Below, in pieces: positions 53,071 through 60,959 of a stretch of DNA of 64,000 bases. How positions within the stretch are numbered: the stretch's first letter is position 1; each line of letters begins with the position of its first letter. The DNA lies in assembly GCA_041402045.1 (NCBI GenBank), contig JAWKSZ010000043.1, forward strand, positions 3,564 to 67,563, in the 5' to 3' direction. This DNA comes from JAGQRJ01 sp041402045 (GTDB lineage: Bacteria; Planctomycetota; J058). Under the pieces are notes generated by a model. The model did no database searches. It had not been told where the DNA came from and saw only the letters and a program-made list of their open reading frames with translations. A program made the position numbers and the translations under genes.

Positions 53071-56000
53071 CTACTCGGGCAGCTCGAGGAGCACGCGGAA
53101 GCCGACGTCGTCGTAGCCCTTGATCGTGCGCCCGCGGCGCGAGGTCGCCCGCGTGTCCTGGAGCGGGGTGCAGAAGCTGCCCCCGCGGTAGATCCCGGCG
53201 CTGCCCGAGGCCTCGAAGGGGTCCGTGAGCTCGGTGGTGCTGTCGAGGGGGTAGGCGGTGAAGCCGTCGCGCACCCACTCCGCCGCGTTCCCGATCGTGT
53301 CGTAGAGCCCGAAGGGGTTGGGCGCGACGCCCTCGCGCCCGACCGCGGCGAGGAGCGTGGCCCCGTCGCTGCAGCCGAAGTACTCCTGCCCGCGGCCCTG
53401 GAGCTTGGGGGCGTAGGCCTCGACGTAGTCGTCGTCCTTGACGTTGGCGCGGTCCCGCGCCCCGGCGACGGACTTGCCCCAGAACCACGGACCCCGCGTG
53501 CCCGCGCGGCAGGCGTACTCCCACTCGGCCTCGGTGGGCAGGCGCAGGCGCCCGGCGAGGCCGGCCGCCTCCCCGAGCTTCGCGCAGAAGCTCGAGGCAT
53601 CGATCCGGGTGACGCCCACCGCGGGCCAGGCGGGGTCCTCGAGGCTGAGGGTCGGCGGCTCGGCGAGCCCGGCGCGCCCCTCGTGGGGGGTGAACTCGGG
53701 GGCGGTGTAGGCGCCCATGACCGCCGCGTACTGCGCCTGGCTGACCTCCCACGCGCTGAGGTAGAAGCCGCGGGTCAGGCGCACGAGGTGCGGCCGCGCG
53801 TCGTCGTCCCGCGCGCGGAAGAAGGGGTCGTCCTCGGGGTTGGAGCCGCGGGAGTAGACCCCCGGCGGGATCAGCACGAACTCGATCCCCTCGACGGTCT
53901 TCGTCAGCGGCTGGTTGTGATCCTTGGCGAAGCTCTCCTGCGCCGGGGTCACCGTCCACCAGGCGCCCTCGAGGACCTTGGGGGCCTTGCGGGTGACCTG
54001 GGCCTCGCCGCGGCCCTCGTTGCCCACGTCGTCGGTGGCCGCGACGGCGAAGGTGTAGGTCCCTTCGGAGTCGATCTTGATCCCCTTCCACACCCACACG
54101 CTGCCCACCCGCTGCGGGGGGCCCTGCTGCACGGTCCCGGCCCCGCGCTTCTCCAGGGTCACGGCGCTCGGCGGCTGGGCCTCGCCGGAGATCCGCACCT
54201 GGACGTCCACCTGGGTGATCGCCTCGGGGTCGCCCTCGGGCCAGGCGGTGGGCACGACCTCGACCTCGACGGTCGGCGGGGTCGCGTCGCGCACCGCGAC
54301 CAGCTCCAGGCGCGTCTCGTTGCCCACCTCGTCGCGGGCCACCACCGCCGCGGTGTGCTCGCCCTCGCTGCCGAGGGCCCAGCTCCCGCGGAACACGCCG
54401 TCGGCCGCGGCCTCGAGGGCCACCCCGTCGAGGGTCACCCCCGCCAGGTCGTGGTCCTGGGCGCGGACCTCGACCGGCACGGCCGCGTCGCGGGTGCGCA
54501 GGGGCGCGCCGTCGGGGGACTGGGGCGGGAGCCGGAGCTGGAGCGTCGGCGGCTGGCGCAGGAGCTCCTCGCGCTCGGCCGCGAGCCGCTTCTGCTCTTC
54601 CTCGCTCTCCGTCTCCTGGTCCTTGACCACCTGCTCGCGGTCGCGGAGCTCGGCCTGCTGGCGCTCGAGCTCGCGCTGGTGCCGCGCGCGGCTGAAGAAG
54701 GCCAGCGCCCCGTAGGTCACCCCCGCGAACACCAGCACCAAGGTCAGCGCCGTGAGCGCCGCGGGCTTGGGGTTGCGCCGCACCCAGCGCCGGAGCTGCT
54801 CCAGCGCGCTCGGGCGCTGGGCCACGATCTTCGTGCTGGCCTGGTAGCGGCGCAGGTCCTCCGCCAGGGTCTCCATGCTCGGGTAGCGGTGGCCGACCTC
54901 CTTCTCCAGGCAGTGGAGCACGATCGTCTCCAGGTCCTCGGGCACCTCCGCGCGCTGGCGGCGCAGCGTGGGCGGGCTCTTGGAGAGCACCTGGTGGATC
55001 ACCGCGCCCACGGTCTTGCCTACGAAGGGCGGGCGCCCGACGAGCGCGTAGTAGAGGGTCGCCCCCGCGCCGTAGACGTCGGCGCGGGCGTCGACCGGCG
55101 CGGCCATGCCCGCCTGCTCCGGCGGCATGTAGCCCGGGGTGCCCAGCAGGGTGAAGCCCTGGGTCAGCCCCTGGCTCGGGTCCTCCTCGAGCAGCTTGGC
55201 CAGGCCGAAGTCGGTGAGGCGCACCGTGCCTTCGCGGTCGAGCATGACGTTGTGCGGCTTGACGTCGCGGTGCAGCACGTTCTGCGCGTGGGCGTAGCCC
55301 AGGGCGTCCGCCAGCGCCGCGCCGATCTCGGCGGCGCGCGCCGGGGGCAGCGGGCCTTCGCGCTCGACGAGGTCGTGGAGGGTCTCGCCCTCGACGAGCT
55401 CCATGGCCATGTACCACAGCTGGCTGCGCTCGTCCTGCTCGAGGTCGAGCACGCTCACCAGGTTCTTGTGGCTCAAGCGTCCGGCGGCGCGGCCCTCGAC
55501 CAGGAAGCGCTGGACCCCGGTCTCGGCGCCCGGGGGCGCGCGCAGGACCTTGAGCGCGACCTTGCGGTCGGTGCGCAGGTGCACGGCCTCGTAGACCGCG
55601 CCCATGCCGCCGGCGCCCAGGGCCTTGAGCAGGCGGTAGGGCCCCAGGCGCGAGGGGATCGCCGAGCCCGGCTTGCCGCGGGGGATCGTGGCCTGGCTCT
55701 GCTGGAGCTGGCTGCCCTGGCTGGCCTGGGTCGGCGGGTCGACCTGGGTGTCGCCAGGGCCGGCCGACGCCGGCCCTTCGCGGGTGTGTTCGGCCCGGGT
55801 CTGCTCGTCGCCGCCGTGGCTCGACGCCGCGGGGGGCGGCGGCGGGGTCAGCCCGGGGTGCGCCCCGGTGTGGGAGCCCGTCTGCGAGCCGTGCTGCCAG
55901 CCGGGTTGGGAGTGGAACCCGCCCACCCGCGAGTCGAAGGCGTTGGGGTGCGCGGCCACGTTCGAGTCCGAGAGCGTGCGCGCCGCGCGCACGTCGCCCC

Positions 56001-56517
56001 CGTCGCTGAAGGTCGAGTCGGGGCCCTCGCTGAAGTCGGGGAGCGCGATCGGCCCCGACTGGTTGAGCGTGCTCTCCAGGTCCGAGGGCGCCCCGGCCAG
56101 GGTCCGCGCGTCGCGGTCGAAGGCCGCCAGCGGCGGCTCGTCGTCCTGAGGCGGCGGGCTGTAGAGCGTGGGCGCGTTGGGGTCGAGGGGCTGGTCCAGG
56201 GCGCTGGGGCGAGCGCCGACCCCCGGCGGGAGCGGGGCCTCGGCGAAGGTCATGGCGCCCCGGTCCACCGACGGCGGCGCGGGCGCGGCCTCGGCGAAGG
56301 TCATGGCGTCCCGGTCCACCGACGGCGGCGGCGGCGCGGCCTCGGCGAAGGTCATGGCGTCCCGGTCCACCGACGGCGGCGGCGGCGCGGCCTCGGCGAA
56401 GGTCATGGCGTCCCGGTCCACCGGCGGCGGCGGCGGCGCGGGGGGCGGCGGGTCCGGGTGCAGGGGCTGACCCGAGGGGTCGAAGGGCTGCTCGTCGTCG
56501 GGAGGGGTGCCGCTCAC
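53071..56517 (-). CDS. membrane Ser/Thr protein kinase with FGE-sulfatase domain and repeated Thr motifs
   Basis: A 1,148-residue receptor kinase. Residues 28-95 hold four 17-residue repeats with DRDAMTFAEA and threonines at 39, 56, 73 and 90; up to about 285 the chain is Pro/Gly/Ser-rich with further Thr motifs (DARTLAG, AARTLSD). The kinase domain (about 290-560) has LGAGGMGAVYEAV, VALKVL, HRDVKPHN (about 417), DFGLAKL and MPPEQAG. A transmembrane helix (about 585-608) and a coiled coil lead to two Ig-like beta domains (about 670-830) and a C-terminal FGE-sulfatase domain (about 860-1148; LRLPTEAEWEYACRAGTRGP, GNAAEWVRDGF, YRGGSF, GFRVLLEL). It should be active. Confidence 0.92.
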   Translation of the reverse strand: MSGTPPDDEQPFDPSGQPLHPDPPPPAPPPPPVDRDAMTFAEAAPPPPSVDRDAMTFAEAAPPPPSVDRDAMTFAEAAPAPPSVDRGAMTFAEAPLPPGVGARPSALDQPLDPNAPTLYSPPPQDDEPPLAAFDRDARTLAGAPSDLESTLNQSGPIALPDFSEGPDSTFSDGGDVRAARTLSDSNVAAHPNAFDSRVGGFHSQPGWQHGSQTGSHTGAHPGLTPPPPPAASSHGGDEQTRAEHTREGPASAGPGDTQVDPPTQASQGSQLQQSQATIPRGKPGSAIPSRLGPYRLLKALGAGGMGAVYEAVHLRTDRKVALKVLRAPPGAETGVQRFLVEGRAAGRLSHKNLVSVLDLEQDERSQLWYMAMELVEGETLHDLVEREGPLPPARAAEIGAALADALGYAHAQNVLHRDVKPHNVMLDREGTVRLTDFGLAKLLEEDPSQGLTQGFTLLGTPGYMPPEQAGMAAPVDARADVYGAGATLYYALVGRPPFVGKTVGAVIHQVLSKSPPTLRRQRAEVPEDLETIVLHCLEKEVGHRYPSMETLAEDLRRYQASTKIVAQRPSALEQLRRWVRRNPKPAALTALTLVLVFAGVTYGALAFFSRARHQRELERQQAELRDREQVVKDQETESEEEQKRLAAEREELLRQPPTLQLRLPPQSPDGAPLRTRDAAVPVEVRAQDHDLAGVTLDGVALEAAADGVFRGSWALGSEGEHTAAVVARDEVGNETRLELVAVRDATPPTVEVEVVPTAWPEGDPEAITQVDVQVRISGEAQPPSAVTLEKRGAGTVQQGPPQRVGSVWVWKGIKIDSEGTYTFAVAATDDVGNEGRGEAQVTRKAPKVLEGAWWTVTPAQESFAKDHNQPLTKTVEGIEFVLIPPGVYSRGSNPEDDPFFRARDDDARPHLVRLTRGFYLSAWEVSQAQYAAVMGAYTAPEFTPHEGRAGLAEPPTLSLEDPAWPAVGVTRIDASSFCAKLGEAAGLAGRLRLPTEAEWEYACRAGTRGPWFWGKSVAGARDRANVKDDDYVEAYAPKLQGRGQEYFGCSDGATLLAAVGREGVAPNPFGLYDTIGNAAEWVRDGFTAYPLDSTTELTDPFEASGSAGIYRGGSFCTPLQDTRATSRRGRTIKGYDDVGFRVLLELPE
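56233..56436 (-). repeat. four 51-bp coding repeats
   Basis: Tandem units of 51 bases, nearly identical, encoding PPPPSVDRDAMTFAEAA four times at the N-terminus of the kinase. Copies differ by a few bases (for example S/A and D/G changes in the copy farthest from the start codon), so they were probably spread by recent slippage or recombination. Confidence 0.93.
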
Positions 56518-56557
56518 GCTGGCGAGTGTAGCGCGTAGGCGGGGGCTTGTCGGCCTC

Positions 56558-57670
56558 TTACGCCTCCCCTGCGGGCTTCGAGGGTGCGTTGGGGTCGGTG
56601 ACGCTCCCCTCGGCCCGAGGCGCGTTGAGCTGGGTCGGCGGCGCCGGGCGCTTGGGCCGGAGCCCGAGGAACACCAGGCTCAAGATCCGCGAGCGCAGGA
56701 GCGCCTTCTCGATCACGAGCGGGACCCCGAGCCCGAAGCCGAGGGACAGGAAGAACAGCCCGAGCCCGGCCTCCAGCCCCAGGACCTTCTTGGCCACGAT
56801 CCTCGAGCCGGCGGTGCCGAACACGTGGAACAGGTAGATCCCGTAGGAGTAGAAGCCGAGCCGCGCGAGCCAGGGGGTCTCCCAGCGGATCCGGAACAGG
56901 ATCAGGCACCCGGTGAGCCCCACCAGCATGCCCAGGGCGGCGCCGCGGTATTCGGTGTCCATGCGCTCGAGCAGCGGGAGCGGCCAGCCGTACCACGACC
57001 CCTGCTGCCACACCAGCCCGAGGAGCAGGATCGCCGCCGCGGGCAGGACCACGGCCGGCCCGCGCAGCAGCGCCTCGAAGCGCCCGAGACCGACGCCGAG
57101 CAGGAAGAACGGGAGCAGGTAGAGGAACGCGGGGAAGGAGAAGAACGCGGTGACCGGGAACGGCGGGCTCCAGCGGATCAAAGCGGCGACGAGGAGCACG
57201 CCGGCCCAGCGCGCGGGGGTCTTCAGGGCCTGCACCCGCTCGAGGGCGGTCACCGTGAGGAACACGAGGAAGATCGCCTGCAAGAACCAGAAGTGGTCGA
57301 AGGAGAACAGGTAGATCCGCCAGATCTGCGAGAGCTCGACGCGGGCGTTGGTCCCGGGCACGGCCCAGCGCATGAGGAACTCGAGGGTCGCGACCGCCGC
57401 CATGGGCAGCAGGATCCGCCGCGCCTTGCCCCGCAGGAAGCCCAGGCTCTTGCCCGCGGCGACCGGGCGCAGGGTGTAGACGAACCCCGAGATCACGGTG
57501 AACAGGGGCATGCGGAAGAACTGCAGCGAGTAGTAGAAGTGGCGGAACTCGGAGTCCGCGGCGACCTTCATGCCGTTGGTCGCTTTGTCCCCGATCACGT
57601 GCCCGGCGACCATGAGAATGATCGCGAGCCCGCGCAGGGTCTCGATCGACTGATCCTTCCGCTTCGGCAC
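56558..57670 (-). CDS. acyltransferase 3 family membrane protein (OafA/YrhL type)
   Basis: A 370-residue, 10-helix membrane O-acyltransferase. IETLRGLAIILMVAGHVIGD has the conserved R-G-x-A and catalytic His, FYYSLQFFRMPLFTVISGFV and FDHFWFLQAIF follow, as in acyltransferase 3 proteins that modify polysaccharides or small molecules. The last 35 residues are a Pro-rich cytoplasmic tail. It ends 40 bases before the kinase gene, in the same direction. The acceptor is unknown. Confidence 0.9.
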   Translation of the reverse strand: MPKRKDQSIETLRGLAIILMVAGHVIGDKATNGMKVAADSEFRHFYYSLQFFRMPLFTVISGFVYTLRPVAAGKSLGFLRGKARRILLPMAAVATLEFLMRWAVPGTNARVELSQIWRIYLFSFDHFWFLQAIFLVFLTVTALERVQALKTPARWAGVLLVAALIRWSPPFPVTAFFSFPAFLYLLPFFLLGVGLGRFEALLRGPAVVLPAAAILLLGLVWQQGSWYGWPLPLLERMDTEYRGAALGMLVGLTGCLILFRIRWETPWLARLGFYSYGIYLFHVFGTAGSRIVAKKVLGLEAGLGLFFLSLGFGLGVPLVIEKALLRSRILSLVFLGLRPKRPAPPTQLNAPRAEGSVTDPNAPSKPAGEA

Positions 57671-57828
57671 GGCGCGGAGGATACCCAGCCTGTGCAGCGA
57701 CGTCTCGCCTCGGGTGACGCCCGTGGGGCGCGCCCGGGTAAACCGCTTCCCGCGCGAACGCTAACTCCTTGTGTCGGATCTCGGCCCGGGGCGTGCACTG
57801 CGTCCGCCCGCGGGGAAGGAGGCGAGGC

Positions 57829-58254
57829 ATGTCGAGCAAGAAGCGGTTGGCGCTGTTCCTGGCGGTGTTCGTGGGCGGGGCGCTGTGGTTCGGGCTCCCC
57901 TTCGCCCGGGCCCTGCGCTACCGCAACGACTGCCAGCTCCTGGTGGACGAGGTCGCCCGAGACCCCGTCCCCGAGGGGCTGTTCGCGCTCCCCGAGCGCG
58001 CTCGCGCCCTGGCGCCGGCGGCGGGGATCGACCCCGCGGTCGTCCGCCTCGAGGTCGGCCTGCGGCGCCTGGGCCTGCCCGAGGCGCCCCGCTACCGCGT
58101 GGAGCTGAACATGGTCCACGGCCCCTGGGACGACCGCGTGGTCGCGGGGATCGACGGCCAGCGCGTCGACTTGGACTACCTGGAGGCGCTGGTCGAGGGC
58201 GGCGTGGAGCTGCGCGGCATGGCGGAGGAGTCCGCCGAGCTCGAGGCCCGCTAA
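57829..58254 (+). CDS. small membrane-anchored protein of unknown function
   Basis: A 141-residue protein with one N-terminal hydrophobic helix (LALFLAVFVGGALWFGLPFA) and a soluble remainder (LEVGLRRLGLPEAPRYRVEL, VDLDYLEALVEGG) that I do not recognise. AAGGAGG lies 7 bases before the ATG at 57829, a strong and well-spaced RBS. Two palindromic elements follow it. Confidence 0.7.
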   Translation: MSSKKRLALFLAVFVGGALWFGLPFARALRYRNDCQLLVDEVARDPVPEGLFALPERARALAPAAGIDPAVVRLEVGLRRLGLPEAPRYRVELNMVHGPWDDRVVAGIDGQRVDLDYLEALVEGGVELRGMAEESAELEAR

Positions 58255-58255
58255 A

Positions 58256-58325
58256 CGGAAGTGCGCGATTCTGAGTGGTCAGCACTGAGACCACGTGCTG
58301 ACCCTCCACCGAATCGCGCCTTCCG
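58256..58325. repeat. imperfect 70-base hairpin
   Basis: CGGAAGTGCGCGATTC and further bases pair with GAATCGCGCCTTCCG after an inner stem GGTCAGCAC/GTGCTGACC. It directly follows the stop at 58254 and may act as a terminator or a mobile palindrome; there is no T run. Confidence 0.7.
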
Positions 58326-58395
58326 TGTAGCTACTGGAAGCTCTGCCTGGGCGCTAGCGTTCGGGAGACTCGGCGCTGCAGGACACGTCACGGCC

Positions 58396-58510
58396 AAGCG
58401 AAGCCTCTACTAGAAACCAGAGTCACGATCCTGAGCGGGCGAGCGAGCGCCAGATCGCTGACGACATGGGAGCCACTCTCGCCCGCTCAGAATCGTGAAC
58501 TCTGGTTTAG
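58396..58510. repeat. palindromic repeat element, copy 2
   Basis: AAGCGAAGCCTCTACTA and a left arm (AAACCAGAGTCACGATCCTG, then AGCGGGCGAG) pair with the complement at 58478-58508. The arms and the leading 17 bases match copy 1 at 51746, while the 30-odd bases in the loop differ. It ends 7 bases before the pyrE stop codon. Confidence 0.9.
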
Positions 58511-58516
58511 CAGCTG

Positions 58517-59050
58517 TTAGACGAGCGCCGAGAGCGTGGTCAAGGACTCGAAGCGGTAGCCCGCCTCCTCGATCCGCTCGCGGCCGCCGGCCTCGCGATC
58601 GACCATGCACCACACCCCGAGCACCGTCGCCTGCTCGGCGACGCGCTCGGCGGCCTTGAGCACCGAGCCGCCGGAGGTGACCACGTCCTCGACCAGGACC
58701 ACGCGGTCGTCGGCGCCGAGGCTCGCGCCCTCGATCGCCTTGCCCAGCCCGTGCCCCTTGGGGGTCGGGCGCACGTAGACGAGCTTGAGGGGCACGCCGT
58801 CCTGGGCGGCGAGCACCCCGGTGGCGGACACCAGCGGGCAGGCGCCGGTGACCGGCCCCGCGAGGCAGGTCGCGCCCCAGCGCTGGGCCATGGCCAGGAT
58901 CTCGCGCCCGAGGAGCAAGGACCCCAGCGGGTCCAGGCTCACCTTGCGCCCGTCGACGTAGACGGTGCTGGTGCCGCCGGAGGCGAGCTGGATCGGGGGG
59001 CCGTGCGCCACGCTCCGGCGCAAGTGCTGAAGGAGTTCGCTGTCGCTCAT
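58517..59050 (-). CDS. pyrE: orotate phosphoribosyltransferase
   Basis: A 177-residue enzyme that joins orotate and PRPP to form OMP in pyrimidine synthesis. IQLASGGTSTVYVDGRKVSL is the N-terminal block with the orotate-binding part, KLVYVRPTPKGHGLGKAIEG the flexible loop, and VVLVEDVVTSGGSVLKA the PRPP motif. The length is usual. It stands alone, divergent from an acyl-CoA ligase gene. Confidence 0.95.
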   Translation of the reverse strand: MSDSELLQHLRRSVAHGPPIQLASGGTSTVYVDGRKVSLDPLGSLLLGREILAMAQRWGATCLAGPVTGACPLVSATGVLAAQDGVPLKLVYVRPTPKGHGLGKAIEGASLGADDRVVLVEDVVTSGGSVLKAAERVAEQATVLGVWCMVDREAGGRERIEEAGYRFESLTTLSALV

Positions 59051-59108
59051 GGCGCGATCTTACGCGCTGGCGGGCGAGGGGTAGAATTCCCCCGAAGGGG
59101 AGGTCCGG

Positions 59109-60959
59109 GTGGCCGCGCTCCAGACACGGGACAGCGAGCTCGTCGAGCTCGGCGGGGTGTGGGTCGCGCGCAGCGTCCCCGGGCTCTACCAGCGCTGGGT
59201 GCGCGAGCACGCCCACGAGCCGGTGGTCTACCGCCGCGCCGCCGGCGCCTGGCACGGGATCACCGCGCTGGCCCAGGCGGAGCAGGTCGAGCGCCTCGCT
59301 CGGGGCCTGATCGCCCTCGAGGTGGCCCCCGGCGACCGGGTGGGGATCCTGGCCGAGACGTCGGCCGAGTGGGCGGTGGCGGACCAGGCAATCCTGCACG
59401 TGGGCGGGGTGACGGTCGGGGTCTACCCCACGCTCCTCGGGCCGCAGGTGGCCTACCAGCTCGACCACGCCCAGGTGCGCGTGCTGTTCGTCTCCGACGT
59501 GGCGCAGCTGACCAAGGTCCGCGCGATCCGCGAGCAGGTCCCGAGCCTGGAGCGGATCGTGCTCTTCACCCCGGGGGTCGGGCAGCAGAGCGCGCCGAGC
59601 GACGCCCTGGACCTCGCCGCCCTCGAGGCGCTGGGCGCCAGCGTGTCCCCCGACGAGGTCGAGGCGCGCTGGCGCGCCCTGGGCCCCGACGACCTCGCGA
59701 CCCTGATCTACACCTCGGGCACCACCGGGCAGCCCAAGGGCGCGGAGCTGACCCACGGCAACCTGACCTTCACCGCGGTGGCGGCGGCGACCGCGCACCC
59801 GCCCGGCGTCGACGAGCGCACCGTGGTGTTCCTGCCCCTGGCCCACGTGCTCCAGCGCTGGATCTGCTACGCCGCGCTGACCCGCGGCGCGGTGCAGTAC
59901 TTCGCGGCCTCGCACCACACGATCATGGACGACCTGCGCACCGCCGAGCCGAACTTCCAGGTCTCGGTCCCGCGGATCTGGGAGAAGGTCCACGCGCGGA
60001 TCCTCGAGCGCCTGGGCCAGGCGCCCAAGCACCGCCAGCGGCTGTTCGCCTGGGCGCTGGGGGTCGGGCGGCGCGCGATCCCCTACCGCGAGCGCCAGGC
60101 CACGCTCCCGCTGCGCCTGCGGCTCGAGGCCGCGGTCGCCTCGCGGGTGGTGTGGAGCCCGCTCAAGGCGCGGCTGTTCGGCACGCGCCTGCAGTACCTC
60201 AGCTCGGGGGGCGCGCCGATCGGGCGCGCGCTGCTCGAGTTCTTCCTGTCCCTCGACGTGTTGATCCTCGAGGGCTGGGGCCTGACCGAGACCTCGGCCC
60301 CGGCCACGATCAACCGCCCGCTGGCCTTCCGCCTGGGCAGCGTGGGCCAGCCCTTGCCCGGGGTCGAGATCAAGGTCGCCCCCGACGGCGAGCTCTGCGT
60401 GCGCGGCCCCGGCGTGTTCCGCGGCTACCACCTCGACCCCGAGGCGACCGCCGAGGCCTTCGACGCCGACGGCTACTTCAAGACCGGGGACATTGGCGCG
60501 GTCGACGCCGACGGCTTCGTCACGATCACCGACCGCAAGAAGAACCTGCTGGTCATGGCCAACGGCAAGAACGTGGCGCCGCAGCCCCTGGAGACGCACT
60601 TCAAGCGGATCGGGCTCGTCGCCGACTGCCTCGTCGTCGGCGACAACCGCCCCTACCTCACGGGGCTGTTCGTGCTCGACCTGGAGGAGGTCGCGGCCTG
60701 GGCCCAGGCCCGGGGCACGGTGCTCCCCCAGGACCTGGGCGAGCTGACCGAGCTCTCGGGGCTGCGCGCGGCCCTGGACGAGGCGATCGGCGAGAAGAAC
60801 CGCGAGCTCCCGCGCTACGAGCAGCTCAAGCGCTGGGAGCTGCTGCCGGAGCAGTGGACGGTCGACAACGGCTCCTTGACCCCGACCCTCAAGACCAAGC
60901 GCCGGGTGATCCTGGCGCGCAACGCCGCGGCGGTGGAGGCCCTGTATGCGCAGCGTTGA
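59109..60959 (+). CDS. long-chain fatty acid-CoA ligase (AMP-forming)
   Basis: A 616-residue enzyme that activates fatty acids through an acyl-adenylate. YTSGTTGQPKGAELTHGN is the P-loop-like AMP motif, then YLSSGGAPIGRALLEFF, GWGLTETSAPATIN, and YFKTGDIGAVDADGFVTITD with RKKNLLVMANGKNVAP. The size and order fit FadD15-type long-chain ligases. The start is GTG at 59109, with GGGGAGG just before and a TAGAAT box at 59081-59086. The following gene overlaps its end by 14 bases. Confidence 0.94.
   Translation: MAALQTRDSELVELGGVWVARSVPGLYQRWVREHAHEPVVYRRAAGAWHGITALAQAEQVERLARGLIALEVAPGDRVGILAETSAEWAVADQAILHVGGVTVGVYPTLLGPQVAYQLDHAQVRVLFVSDVAQLTKVRAIREQVPSLERIVLFTPGVGQQSAPSDALDLAALEALGASVSPDEVEARWRALGPDDLATLIYTSGTTGQPKGAELTHGNLTFTAVAAATAHPPGVDERTVVFLPLAHVLQRWICYAALTRGAVQYFAASHHTIMDDLRTAEPNFQVSVPRIWEKVHARILERLGQAPKHRQRLFAWALGVGRRAIPYRERQATLPLRLRLEAAVASRVVWSPLKARLFGTRLQYLSSGGAPIGRALLEFFLSLDVLILEGWGLTETSAPATINRPLAFRLGSVGQPLPGVEIKVAPDGELCVRGPGVFRGYHLDPEATAEAFDADGYFKTGDIGAVDADGFVTITDRKKNLLVMANGKNVAPQPLETHFKRIGLVADCLVVGDNRPYLTGLFVLDLEEVAAWAQARGTVLPQDLGELTELSGLRAALDEAIGEKNRELPRYEQLKRWELLPEQWTVDNGSLTPTLKTKRRVILARNAAAVEALYAQR

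Noticed and set aside
56233..56436. 51-bp repeats as CRISPR or mobile sequence
   Set aside because: They are in frame, contiguous and encode a protein tail; no spacers, no cas genes.
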